64,000 nucleotides of DNA from Nageia nagi (GCA_050084985.1 JBITNC010000001.1:81282001-81346000), one strand, 5' to 3'. Shown: positions 35,176 to 48,023, counted from the first letter of the stretch. Made by a program: numbers and translations. The notes: generated by a model not told the origin, from the sequence alone.

Positions 35176-37841
35176 TCCAAAGGAGCAGATGCAACATTAT
35201 GGCATCATAGGCTCGGGCACATGAGTGAAAAGGGGATGAAGATTCTTCACTCAAGAAATTTGTTGCTAGGTTTGAAGAATGTTGATTTGGATTTCTGTGA
35301 GAATTGCATTTATGGAAAATAGAAGAGAGTCAGATTTCTTAGAGTTGGAAAGAAAAGAAGAGCCAAAAAATTAGAGCTTGTGCATACAGATGTATGGGGA
35401 CCTGCTCAGGTATCATCTCTCGGTGGCTCTCGTTATTATGTTACCTTTATTGATGATGCAACTAGAAAAACTTGGATTTATTGTATTAAGAATAAATCTG
35501 ATGTATTTGATACTTTCAAGAAATGGAAAGCTTTGGTTGAGATTGAAACAGGAAAGAAATTGAAGTGTCTTAGATTAGACAATGGAGGTGAATATTGCAG
35601 CAAAGAGTTTGATAGGTACTGTTCAAAACATGGAATTCGTAGAGAGAAGACAGTTACAAGAACACCACAAGAAAATGGTGTGTCAGAAAGGATGAACAGG
35701 ACAATCATGGAGCATGCAAGGTGCATGAGATTGCATGCAGGATTGCCTTTACAGTTTTGGGCAAAAGCTGTAGATACTGCTATTTATCTAATAAATAGAG
35801 GGCCTTCAAGTTCCTTGGATGGTGGTGTTCCAGAGGAAGCATGGACAGGTAAAAGGTAAACTACTCCTTTTTAAAGCCTTTTGGTTGTGAGGCCTTTGTC
35901 CATATTGATAAAAAAAATAGAACAAAGTTTGAGGCAAAGTCAAAGAAATGTACCTTTATTGGATATGGTGTTAATGATTTTGGTTATCGCTTATATGATT
36001 ACGAAAATCACAAAATCATTAGGAGTAGAGATGTAATATTCAATGAAAAGGTCTTGTATAAGAATCAGTTGCAGGAAAAGAAACAAGAAAAAGAAAACAA
36101 GGAATACGCAATTCTTGATGAAATCACTGAAAAAGTAAAGGTGCCTGAAAATAATAATAACCAACAACCACAACAGCAACAGGCACCCCAAACACCTGAA
36201 AGTGGTGTTAGAAGATCTACCAGGATAAGTAGACCCCCTGAACGATACTCTCCTTCATTATATTATTTATTATTGACTGATTCTGGTGAACCTGAATGTT
36301 ATGAAGAAGCAGTGCAGGTTGAAAGCAGGAAAAAGTGGGAGGTAGCCATGGAAGAAGAGATGGACTCCTTAATGCATAACCAGACTTGGGACTTAGTCAG
36401 GTTGCCTGCAGGGAAAACTACACTGAAGAATAAATGGGTTTACAGGCTGAAGGAAGAAGATGGAGGAAAACTAAGGTACAAAGCTAGACTTGTGGTGAAG
36501 GGGTTTGCATAGAAGAAAGGTATTGATTTTGATGAAATATTTTCTCCTGTTGTTAAAATGACTTCAATCAGAACTATTTTTAGTCTTGTAGCAGCTGAAT
36601 ATTTGCATCTTGAGCAGTTAGATGTAAAGAAATCCTTTCTCCATGGGGATTTGGAGGAAGAGATATATATGCAACAGCCACAAGGATATGAGGTGAAAGG
36701 GAAGGAGAAATTAGTGTGCAGGTTGAAGAAGAGCTTGTATGGCTTAAAACAGGCTCCAAGGCAGTGGTATCTAAAATTTGACAAGTTTATGTCCGAACAA
36801 GGTTACACTAGATGTCACTCTGATCATTGTGTTTATTTGAAAAAGCAAAATGATGGCAGCTATATTATATTGTTATTGTATGTAGATGACATGCTTGTTG
36901 CAGGGTTTAACATGCAGGAAATAAATGTGCTCAAAAGAAAATTGGCAAATTCATTTGCAATGAAGGATTTGGGAGCTGCAAAACAAATCCTTGGTATGAG
37001 AATCACCAGAGACAGGAAAAATCACAAATTAATATTGTCTCAGAATGAGTACATACAAAAGGTATTGAAAAGATTTAATATGCACAATGCAAAACCAGTT
37101 AGTACACCTTTTGCTAGCCATTTCAAACTTAGTAAGGAAATGTGCCCAAAGACCCAAGAAGACATGGATTATATGTCTAAAGTTCAATATGCATCAGCAG
37201 TTGGAAGCTTAATGTATGCAATGGTCTGCACAAGGCCTGATATTGCACATGCAGTGGGAGTTGTAAGCAGGTACATGAACAATCCAGGAAAGGAACATTG
37301 GATGGCAGTGAAATGGATTCTCAGATATTTGAAAGGTACCACAAATCAAGCATTATGCTTTGGTGGTTCAAACATATCCCTACAGGGATATGTTGATGCA
37401 GATATGGCAGGTGATAGAGATAATAGGAGGAGCACTACAGGATATGTATTTACTATTGGCGGAACAGCTGTCAGTTGGGTTTCAAAAATCCAAAGTGTTG
37501 TTGCACTTTCAACAACAGAAGCAGAGTATGTTGCTACTACAGAGGCTAGTAAAGAAATGATTTGGTTACAAAGGTTTATGGGTGAATTGGGTAAGGAGCA
37601 TGATATGGGGATGCTATACAGTGATAGCCAAAGTGCCATTCATATTGCAAAGAACTCAGCATTTCATTCCAGGACTAAACACATACAGCTTAAGTACCAT
37701 TTCATACGATCAGTGTTGGAAGATGGAGAGATAAAGTTGGAAAAGATACATACTAGCCAGAATCCTGCAGATATGTTAACAAAAGTTGTAACCAGGGAGA
37801 AACTGAGAATATGCTCAGTTTCAATTGGTCTTCAAGGATGA
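35176..37841 (+). pseudogene. Copia (Tnt1-like) pol: integrase, RT, RNase H; 5' truncated
   Basis: Starts inside pol at LWHHRLGHM with the CENC zinc ligands (HHCC domain). Next come the integrase core (HTDVWGP, LDNGGEY, ENGVSERMNR), a hinge with QQPQQQQ, RT (KNKWVYRLKEED, YVDDM at about 36880) and RNase H (YVDADMAGDRDNRRSTTGY, STTEAEYVA, RTKHI). It ends at a stop at 37839-37841. Damage is slight: two nonsense codons, TAG at 35320 and TAG at 36510, both where glutamine is expected, and one frameshift at about 35860. The gag, protease and 5' LTR are absent. It is the youngest-looking pol in the window. Confidence 0.92.
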
Positions 37842-37925
37842 CGATGAAGATGAGAAACAGCCAGGTCCAAAGAGGAGTCATTGTCCAGCAAATAAAGTAG
37901 CGGTGGAGTTGCTACAATCATTCTC

Positions 37926-38413
37926 CAAGTGGGAGATTGTTATGTGTGGAGCATGATTGTTCAGAGTTCTTTATTTCATCCGGATGTATACCCCAGGAAG
38001 CTAAAAATGTTTGTAAAATTGCCTTGTAAAAGTAAAGTAATTTCTAGTCAATCTAGGCCGTTCATTAGGTGAATAATCTGATGGTAGAACTTATGTTTGG
38101 TTTAGGGCTTTTTTCCCTAGATAAAAACCCCTCTTTTTTATATGAGGGCATTGTAACAGACGTGATTCGGTGAGTGAGAAATAGAGACATGAGACGTGAG
38201 AGAAAATAGAGGATATTACAACGGATCTGCTGTAGGTTGTATTTCTTCACTTTGCTGGATAATAGAAAGGAAGGACTGGTTGTTTGGTGTGGACGTAGCC
38301 CAAACTGGGTGAACCACGTATATCTGTGTCTCTCTTGTTTATGCATTTTCTGTGTTTATATTTCTGCAATATTTTATGTGCTCCATTGCTCCTGAATATA
38401 TAATTTTTTAACA
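37926..38413 (+). mobile_element. Polypurine tract and 3' LTR of the Copia element
   Basis: CAAGTGGGAGAT (37926-37937) is the polypurine tract. The LTR, TGTTATGTGTGGAGC... to TAACA, spans 37939-38413 (475 bp) with TGTTA/TAACA ends. There is no 5' LTR in the window, so insertion age cannot be estimated from it. Confidence 0.8.
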
Positions 38414-38679
38414 AAATCATCTAATACTTCACCTTTACAAGTAAGTTACTTCATTGATTGCTTTATGTCTAGTATGATCCTAACCATAGATAATAATCAT
38501 GTGTAGATCAATTTAAGGGTTGATATTCACAGTAACCCTATTATATATTAAAGAATATTAATCCTTGAAATATTCCTCTTCTCCATCCTTTTCTTCAATG
38601 ACCCTTCCTTCGCATTCTGTTGTCCTTGAACATATCTCCATCCAAGGGATCTAAAATGATATGGTATAAAGTACTAGGA
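38414..38679. other. Short AT-rich stretch
   Basis: No feature recognised. Confidence 0.4.
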
Positions 38680-39220
38680 TTTCAATTAGAGTTGATGAGG
38701 ATCAGGATAGCTCTTTGAAATTATGAAATGCATCCTATCCTTAATGCAACATATCATACAATTAAAACATACAATACTCCATCTTGCTCTCAATAGGATT
38801 TATGCCTTAACAAAGACTACCTATCTTCCTCAAACATGGAGTCCTCTAGCTTTCCAAATACATTTTCCCATTCAAATTACTAGTTAAAATTTGAGATAGT
38901 ATCATAAGCATTACTCCATTCATATCTAGATAGGTTAAAGGTATCTTCGAGAGACTACCTTTATCATGGAGTGCTATATTTTTCCACATAACTCATTTCC
39001 TTCACACATATCATGAAATTTTATCTCAAAAGATAATAATATTCCATTTCCAATCTAGATAGGTTCTAAATCCTTTCAAAAGAGTACTTATCAACATCAT
39101 GCATTTCACTATTACAAATGTTGAACAATAATTCTATTCCAAGTTCTTATTTTAATCCTATCCCATGTAATTTTAATCATGCTTGGTAATACTTCCAAAA
39201 TTGTAATCATTAAATGATAC
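38680..39220 (+). repeat. Degenerate tandem repeat of about 135 bp
   Basis: GACTACCT...CATGGAGT...TTTCCA modules begin near 38815, 38953 and (weaker) 39085. Two and a half units at most, strongly diverged. Confidence 0.4.
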
Positions 39221-39885
39221 TGAAAACTTAATCTTACAATTATCTCTTTTGAAAGTAAAATCACATAGACAATTATTATTTACTTTCACAATCCACATAT
39301 CGTATCATAATAAAAAATATCATGAATATACTCCTATTAGCATTAATGAAAGCTTTAAAAAGGTCTCACCCATATCATTATAGTAAAATACTTTTCTTTT
39401 TTGAATTAATGAAAAGGTAGCATTTCTAGTATGAATTCCAACTTGCAAATTTCTTCGACCCCAAGTACTATGCTTAGTAACTTGGTCACATCTCTTATTA
39501 CTCAAATTCTTTTCCTAGCATTACACCCTTGAAAGCTAATGTTATCACATCCTCATTTGATCTCATAATGGTATAGCGAGCAAAGTTAAAGAGGTCTTAT
39601 TTATCATCTTTTTGTGAGTGAGTTTGGATTATTCTATCGGTATGCAATAAAGAATAATAGTCTCACCATTGTACCTGTAATCAAAGGTTTATTTTATCAA
39701 CACATGGATATGTAAGGCTAACAATAATATAATTATGTGGGTAATAATAATCCTCAATTATGAATATTTGAAAGTGCCCATGAATTGTCTAACAAAAGGC
39801 CTCATCAAATGTGATTTAGGAATACCTTGATAACCTATTGATCATTTTTCCAAAATCCCTCATCGAGATGTAGTCATCCTGATAT
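39221..39885. other. No feature recognised
   Basis: AT-rich sequence without a supportable frame. Confidence 0.35.
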
Positions 39886-41260
39886 GTACAAAATGAATTA
39901 GCTCAAAAGTATGCATCTGAATGGCAAGGTATCAATCGATTTTCAATCTTATGGATTGACGAGATGCTTGGACGGAGCACTTTGGAGAAAGTAATTGAAA
40001 AGAAGACCTATAAAAATACCTCATCAATTTTCACTCTCAAACAATGAGGTCTGGGAACTATTTAACTAGGCGCACCATCTAACCCATAACGGATATACTG
40101 AAGAACCCATAAATTATTTAAAAGAAGGCCCCATCAATTCATTCTTTCTTTCTTTCTTTATTTCATGCATCAGTCGTAATCTAATGGACGTAGGGTATGC
40201 ACAAAATGGATTTTTTGAAAAGGGCTATGTCGTTTAAGTAGATGCAGTCATCAAGTGTAGAGCCAAACTCTGCAATCTCTGCAAACATTATTCCAAAATG
40301 GTGTACACATGCTCAAAATGGATTTTCTATAAAGGCTAAGGAGACATTTAAACAGATGCAATTGTCAGATTCTGTAACCTCCGTGAGCATTCTTCCAAAA
40401 TGAACACCATACAAGCCCAACAGGATATATATATTCAATTGGAATTTCTAAAAGTTAGCAGAGGCGATTATCTAATGAAAAATTAACTCTGCAACCTCTA
40501 CGATATATATACAAAATGAGAAGGAATACATAAGGCTCAAAAATACAGCAGCATACGAACAAAATAGATTTTCTAAAGCGCAGTTGTAAAGCCTAACTGA
40601 TGGTCGGGTCTAGCAAGATACATGCAAAAATGGGTTTCAAGTAAATGCAGTTGTCAAGTATAAAGCCAAACTATGTGACCTTTACACGCATTCAGTCTCA
40701 TAGAATATAATGATCACAGGAAAAGCACAAATTGGCTATGGAGAAAGAGCCTGATAAAATATCTGCAGTCTCAGGGAGTGTAAATATCGCAGGTATGCAC
40801 AAAACGGATACGCTGAAGTGCATGGGACTTGTTTGTCCAAATGCTTGGTCGCGTGGAATGCAACATTCATAGGATTTGTACAAAATGGATTCCCTGCTAA
40901 AAACACCAGAGAATTATATGATGGCGTGCTTGATGCAGTATGGTTTCAAGGATTATAATTATAGTAGAATTTCCGCAATATGGATCTTCTAAAACAAAAG
41001 AAAAGATAGATGCGATTGTCAAGTGTAAATCTAAACTCTGCAACTTCGATCAGCATGAACCGTTATGGCTCAATCTATCTGCTATCAAAACAGGAAATAC
41101 ATAAAATGGTTTATCTGAAATGACTAGGAAAGGCCATACTCTTCTCATTGAGCATTCTTCCAAAGTGGCTGCCATCATAATAGATTTTCTAAGTGTTTAT
41201 GGAGACATTTAGGCGAATGAAATCAAGTATTAGGATATAGCTGAAATTTTCTGAGGTACT
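39886..41260 (+). pseudogene. Decayed PPR (pentatricopeptide repeat) gene
   Basis: PPR proteins bind organelle RNA and act in editing, splicing or stability. Frames here change often and stops are many, but PPR phrases recur on the plus strand: GYAQNGFFEKG (about 40193), MQSSSVEPNSA (about 40239), HAQNGFSIKAKETFKQMQL (about 40309), MQLSSIKPNYVTFTRI (about 40643), RYAQNGYAEV (about 40792) and LVAWNATFIGFVQNGF (about 40845). Similar phrases follow at 41100-41230 (TFRRMKSS). The spacing between the first two modules is only about 115 bases, so intermediate PPR motifs are lost or the modules have been compressed. It cannot make a protein. Base composition is richer in GC than its surroundings, as expected of a former gene. 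Confidence 0.7.
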
Positions 41261-41344
41261 ACCTCAATAAATAAGTCAGATTGTTTGCTGGTTGTTTGGT
41301 GGATCACAATGAATAATTTTAATATTTAAAATATCATCTCGGAT

Positions 41345-41405
41345 GGTACTTCCCATTAAGAGTTGAACTTAAATAAAAGTCTCTCCTTACCACTAGGTCA
41401 ATAAA
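41345..41405 (-). repeat. tRNA-like sequence, possible SINE remnant
   Basis: The minus strand reads TGACCTAGTGGTAAGG (A-box-like) and, about 30 bases on, AAGTTCAACTC (B-box-like). No acceptor stem or clear cloverleaf is seen. Confidence 0.3.
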
Positions 41406-42560
41406 CATATTATTTTATCAAAGGAGTCACGATAAGGAAAACTCATTATATTTATAATCAAGATGGAAACAATTAAAAGTTGTCCTATAAGTATTTATAT
41501 CAACAAGAAAATGTTATTTATAAAGAATCATACAACCAAATTCGTACAAACATATTACATGCTCTCTTTCCATAATATTTAACTATTATTCTTCATGGAC
41601 CAGAGTTCAAAAATGAAAATAAAGGCTAAACATTTGAGAGAAAGAAAGAGAGAGAGCACCTGGATCTTTATTTGACGAATTTGAAAAGAAAAAATCCTTT
41701 TCTTACGGGATCCAAATAATAGGGAAAAAGAGATGTTTCCTTCCTCATGCCTCCAAAGGTATTTGTAGGCATATTTTAATGTAGTTCTTCCAAAAGTGTG
41801 ACTATTCATCCAACTCACTTATTTATTAGGTATGTCTAGGTCTTTTAATTTTTGTGGGGATATCAATTAATTATGTTTTTGGGTGGGCTATCCTCCAAAA
41901 ATAAATTTTAGTCATCTCATACTATGTTACAAAATATTTCTAATAATTTCTTGCATCTAGCACATGAAAACAAATTATATAGGTATCTTCTTTCAATTAT
42001 TAGCACAAAATTCTAAGTCCACTTGCAACTAGCAAGACAAGAAAATTAATCTTTTCAACTCCTATTTTTTTTTCTTTTCACCTTAGTCTATTTAATTCTC
42101 TTGGTAAAAAATTCGAATTCAAACCTTTGAAATATTCCTTCCCTTCTCAACCAATTTTCAAAATGCATATAGTTTTAAAACTCATTTTTACTTGGGGTGA
42201 CCCTTCATCCTACAAGGTAATTCTTTAGTGTATACACACATACATCATTGAAATCGAAAATAATACATGTTGATGATATGCATATACATGATCTACAAGA
42301 TTCCTTATGGCTATTAGAAATTCAATGCTAATAATTTTCTCACTTTTACCAATCTATTTCCTATAACCAACTCATCTTTAATTCCCTGGGGTCTTCATCT
42401 TGATAGCCACATTAGTCGACCTATTACCTGTGTCATAATAACCTTGAAGCCAACATAAAATTGAAACAAATAGTGCATAAAATCATTCATAATTTGTTTC
42501 ACTTCATATTTCAATTCACATTTTAGTTCAAATTCTCCAAGGTCATCAAGGTTTCCACAA
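41406..42560. other. AT-rich stretch, no feature recognised
   Basis: Open frames here (for example 41579-41818 minus) look accidental. Confidence 0.35.
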
Positions 42561-42599
42561 GGGTGTTTGGGTAGGTTGTTACAACTATTACATGCCTCC

Positions 42600-45549
42600 T
42601 TTACAAAAATTCAACTTGAGGAATAACATTTAGTGGTAGATCTTTGTATTTGAAACTTGTGACATATCTTATCTCATGTTGATAGAATGGAATACAAGGC
42701 TCCACATTAGCTTGTACACTCCTAATGAAATTAGTAAATTCATTTGGATTAGAAGAATCTATCTCAATAGTTTTAAGAATCTAATAAAATACTGTTGTGT
42801 GTGGATAAGAATGTATAATCAAGTCCCATAATAAGAACTTGATAGGAGTCAACCTAAATTGATATTAAAGGTTACTTTTGAGCTTTTCTTATGGATTCCA
42901 TTGAATTTTGGTTGGGATTTGATGATGTACCATTGAACATCAACCTCCCACTATCGATAAAGCTTTGAATAATATTTCTTAAGTGGATACACCTATTAGT
43001 TTCATGCCCTTTAGTTCTATGGAATTCACAACAATATTCATCATCCTTTTACCATGATTTTAAAACTGAACTAGGATCTAATCTAATCTTAGGTATTCTA
43101 AACATGTTTAACTCATTTAGATTTACTTGTAATAAAGGATCTCCCAATTGAGTAATCTTTTGTTGTTATCTATAGGATTTTCCTTGATCATTATTTTGTA
43201 CATATGAATAATTTTGCAACTAAGGAACTGATTGACCTTATGATGCATTTTAGGATGTATATTGTAATTGTGGCTAAAGAGATGATGGTATCACTTGAGC
43301 TTTTCCACTATTATTTGAACCATTCTTATTTGAATTATAACCCCCATTGTCATTTTTTGTATTTTCTTCCTTTTTTAGTATCTTTAACTCTCCATTTGGG
43401 ACCATCACTTCTTCAATAATTTTGGCTTGTGATATTACCTCTACAAATATCTTAAGTTTTTGTATTTGGAGAAGAGTTGAGATTTGTTTATTATAACTTT
43501 TGCTAAATATTCTTAGCAACTCTTCTTGAGAAAATGGGAATTTCATATCGATGAAAAAAATTCTCCATCTTGATATATAATCAGATATTGACTCTTAATC
43601 ATATTCTGATAGCTTTGTAATATCCATAATAGAAGACCTTTTCTTGATGTTGATAGACAAGTGCTCTAAAAATAGGTTTGCTAAATATTCAAAAGTGTAG
43701 AGACTGTATTGTGGTAATGAATTATACCAATTCATGGCTTATCCCCCAAGGTTCATAAAGAAAGTCCTCAATATGAGGGCATCATCATTAGCTATTTGAT
43801 AGCAAGAATATTTAAAATATCTTGGATTCTCCTTAGGATTATCCTTACTTTTGAACTTACCAATTTTGGGCATTTCAAACTTCCTTGGGTACTATTTCAT
43901 TAATTAGAATAAAGGATTACTTGGTTCATTTTAAATTTCACCATATTTGAGCCTGGAATGCCTTTATTTTCTTGCTTTGGTTTATAGATCCTATAATATT
44001 TTCATTATTTTATCTTCATAGCTCATAAAGGGATGATTTTTTTGTGCCATGTATTTTCAATATTGTTCCCACTAATTAGATTGTAGATCATTTATTCCAT
44101 GGGGTTTAGATTGGCCCAATAGTGTAGCTTGTTGAACCAAATATTTCCCTCCACAAGACTAATATTGATTGGTTGTTTGTGAGTTATTCATAAAGCCTAC
44201 TTGCCACATGAAAGGGTGAGAATTGGTATCATAAAAACCACTTTATTATACCCAAGGCTGACTTTGTGTATTTTAAAAAGATGATTATTGTACAATTTGA
44301 TTTTGAGCTTGTTGTGCATTCATCATTTAATCTTGAACCATTTGGAAAATTTGTTATAGTTGTGTCATAAGTTTTTGCAATGCCTTGACTTTGGGTGGAG
44401 GTTGAGTACTTTGGAGAGGAGTACATTAGGGTTGAGTTAGGCTAGATTATTCACATATTGATTTTGCATGATTTTTTATGGTGCAGTTTAAAAAATGGGC
44501 ATATATTGGGGTTGCACGTTTTAAGAGTTTGGGGTTTGGTACACAAAATTATTTTGGCCAAGTTTGGGTTAACCTTGATTATTAGCTTGGTTGAGAATAT
44601 TTGGATTGTAATTTTTTACATTAGTGTTAGGATTAACTTGCCATTCTCCCCCTTGATTTGGTGGCACTTGTTAGCTTGAAATGATATTAGTTTAGGAATT
44701 GAATTGGCTTTGCATGGAAATATTTGGTATATTATAGGATTGAGCTTGATTTGGTGCCATTTGAAATTGGGGAGACAATTTTTGCTATGCAATATTTTAA
44801 ATTTTGATACTTGGTTTTGAAGTGGTTATTGTACAACACTTTGGGGCTGTTGGGGCATATTTTTATTATTTTGATATAATATCCTATTAAATTATTCTAG
44901 ATCTTATTTGATATTTCATTGAAAATCTTGCAACTCAAAAGTGGGCTTTATATTTTGTACTACTAGCTACTCTTTGAGTTGAACTTGTAGTTTTAAAAAT
45001 GGTTCTTGGGAATATAGTGTACTACAATATTAGAGAAGAACCAACATTGGCCAAAACATTAGGAAATGGGTTGATTTATAGGAATGAAAGTGGTGGACAA
45101 TTCATATCTTAAAGACACAAATGATCCATTATCCCTTGGTACCAATTTGAAGTAATTATATTTTGATTATTAAAATTTGGTTGTGGCATAGACCTGGTTC
45201 TAGATTTTGGGGAATCACATTCCTTAATTATAATTGAATTGTAACAGTCTGACCATGTTGGAATACTTGCTTATGGCTTTTGGCCTTATTGAGGAGGCTA
45301 ACTTATAGTGCCAAAAAGAATATTAATTTATTAAACTACTTTAGAAACATTAGTTGGAGTCATTATTTGAAAACTTCATAAGACTTGTGAAAAAATAATT
45401 GGTTCATTACTTACTTTATATGTTTCTTAGCCATGTATATTATTTGTACCTTGTACTTATTATTTCTTAGCTTAGGATCTATTTTCCACCATCCTAAGGG
45501 TAGGACTTACATCCTACACATTGGGGTTCTTATAAGGATCACAATCCAT
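42600..45549 (-). pseudogene. Ty3/gypsy gag with Q/N-rich N-terminal part
   Basis: Read on the minus strand from an ATG at 45547-45549. The first part is rich in Gln, Asn and Pro (for example MAPNQAQSYNIPN at 44727-44760). Then comes the gag core: PKIGKFKSKDNPKENPR, HFKYSCY-like YFKYSCYQIANDDA, LRTFFMNLGG, WYNSLP, LANLFLEH, DYISRWR. It is followed by a zinc-type motif YCCEFHRTKGHETNRC (about 42990-43040). The N-terminal 1.15 kb holds about 28 stops but no frameshift that I could find; one shift lies near 44400. No pol follows. I cannot tell whether it belongs to the pol fragments at 23.7 or 28.1 kb. Confidence 0.7.
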
Positions 45550-47521
45550 TTATTTACTTAAAACAAATAAGCTAACAATAATCCACGTATACCTAAAGCA
45601 ATAATACTCAAAATGCATAAGCAAACACCCAACAAAGAATTTACAATAGATTAAATTTAATTGTTAGTTTTAGTTATGATGCAAAGTTAGTCAAGTAACC
45701 TTAGGATGAAATGCACAAGATATCATTCCTAAATGAATATAGCAATGGTTAAAGATAGCAATTTTTTATTATTGTTCTATTTACTTTTTTGTTCAATCAA
45801 GACTCTTTATCTTTTTAATGAAGATTGCTTTGAATGCAATGTAAATTTTGATACAAACTTTTTCATATTCCCCTAATGATGATTCTAGACAAGCATTTAA
45901 AAGGTAAGGATCAATCTTCTAAGGGTGTAGAACATTTTACAAGGGTGTCATAGGTATTACCTATATGACAATGGTACAAATAGGGGGGTTCCCACCTTGG
46001 TGATGAAATATGAGTATGGGTGAGGCCATGGGAAGAAGGTCCACATGCCCTAGTAGAAGCCTAGGAGTGTGAGATTAATGATTTGAAGTAAAAGTGATAA
46101 TGCAAGTTTATATAATAGTGCAAAGCTAATCACTTCACTAAATGCAACGTAATCCCTCCCAAGTATGAGAATTTGCACTTTTTTCTTTTTGAAATCAAAC
46201 TAGTGTGAGATAGAAACTTGTATACACACGATAACCAAAAATCAATTCCTAATAGTAAGAGAAAAGGCCCTTTTCACTATTCAATTTTAAGTCCAAATGA
46301 GATTTTTTGTGTTAATGCAACAATCCCCTAGATGAATGCAATTTCACTAATTTCACAAGATAATCTTAGAATGCAAAAAGCAACAAAATAGTATTAATAA
46401 GGTACTTGGAAGGAATTCATCCACTCACCTAGAAAATAATGTTCCCACCAACTCCAATTATGTGCAAAATAGCTCAAGTTACAAGTATCTCTACTAGAAG
46501 AGAGATCTTAAACAAGTGCCACACTAAGGAAATTTTGAAAAAATAAGAAAAATCAACACTTAAAATAAGTGTGATCACAAAGACCTAGGTATTGCAAGTG
46601 TCTAAGAGGTTGTATAAAGACAAATTTACAAACCTAATACAAAATATTCACAATATAACTCAAAAAGTTAGCTCTTTGGTCCTAAATGTGGGGTTACCAT
46701 ATTTGGTATGCAGCCAATTTGACCAAACAAGCTCTCTATTTTGAAACATAGTTAAGGATATGTTTGAGTTTGAGCTTTTATAAGAAATATTACCTTTATT
46801 TTTAAATGTGGTCATGTTTCATGTATTTAGTCTCAAAAGTGTCATATTTTATATGAAACATTATCATGTTTCATAATACACCTATTTGTCAAATCTTGTA
46901 AGAAATACTCTCCAATGACAAACACATTTGTTCTTGGTACCAAATGTGGGGGTATCATAATTTGTATAAACATATAGATCCATACTCCAAATATTTAGAT
47001 ACATGTTAGCCTACCTACAAGATTCCTCTTTCCAAAACTCACTCAAATTCAGCCATCAAATTGTGAGAATTATGATTTTTATCACTTCTTATGGGTAAAA
47101 TTTGAAAAAACAAGAATGACGGTTTGGATAGAAATCCAAAAATACCCAAATACCAAATCCAATCATAGAATTAAATTTACATCAAGTTCACCACTTAATA
47201 TACATCTAAAATCTATTCTTCCATACACTAAGCATACTAAAAGGAGTTATAAGCATACAAGAATTTAAAATGTGACATAACATGTGCTTCAAACTTAGAA
47301 AGATGATCAAGAATATATGAATTATTGGTGTATATCCTTCAAAAGAGTATTGAAACTTTTATATATCTAATAAATAGACCTTAAATTAAAAATAATATAT
47401 AAGGGAGCCTCCAACTTGATCCCCTTAAGGTACTCAAGCAAGCTTGAGGTGAGTTTTCTCACCCCAAATGGCAATGTGAGCCCCCTACTTCCAATTCAAT
47501 AGAGAAGTAGAATATAGAAAT
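45550..47521. other. Probable leader or LTR remains of the gypsy gag, not resolved
   Basis: Upstream (for the minus strand) of the gag, so LTR and leader are expected here. Two similar segments, TTTGGTCCTAAATGTGGGG (about 46676) and CTTGGTACCAAATGTGGGGG (about 46934), lie about 256 bases apart. I could not define LTR ends. Confidence 0.3.
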
Positions 47522-48023
47522 TGAAGGAACTAACACTAACAAGATAACTCCTAAACACCTAAGATCACATGAAATCTCATAATACACATCTAACAAACTC
47601 ACAAATAAGACAATCTCACAAAGTGACACAAGATGTAAGTGGTTCCTCCAACAAAGAGTACATCCACTAACTAGATCTCACTTCATTCACAAACATGAAT
47701 CACTTACAATCCTCCTACTCTTTTATCCTAACCACTATCTTATAGCATAAATTTACTCCACAATTGGTGTGTAATCACAAAAATAGAGCCTTATATTTAT
47801 AGGCCAAAATCCCTCTTTAGATCACCATTTTATCCAATGTACAAAAGCTTGACATGCACATCCTTTTACCCAAGGGGCATGCTCATGACATGGAGTGTAG
47901 GACAACTTACATTATCATATTCACTTAAATACTTAAGGTATCAAATGATACCCTTAAGTATTAGTGAAATTACATAGAATATTTAATACAAACCTTTACA
48001 ATAATGCATTATACATTCCAACA
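47522..48023 (-). repeat. 3' LTR of the minus-strand Copia element
   Basis: 502 bp, TG...CA ends on the minus strand. The polypurine tract AAGGAGGAG (minus strand) lies directly outside at 48024-48032. A TATA-like TATAAATA lies inside on the minus strand near 47793-47800. Confidence 0.9.

Noticed and set aside
41345-41405. Functional tRNA gene
   Set aside because: Only box-like words are present; no acceptor or anticodon stem pairs.
42990-45549. Alternative genetic code with TAA/TAG read as glutamine
   Set aside because: The intact laccase uses normal Gln codons and a TAA stop. Nonsense codons are limited to TE remains, so C-to-T decay explains them.
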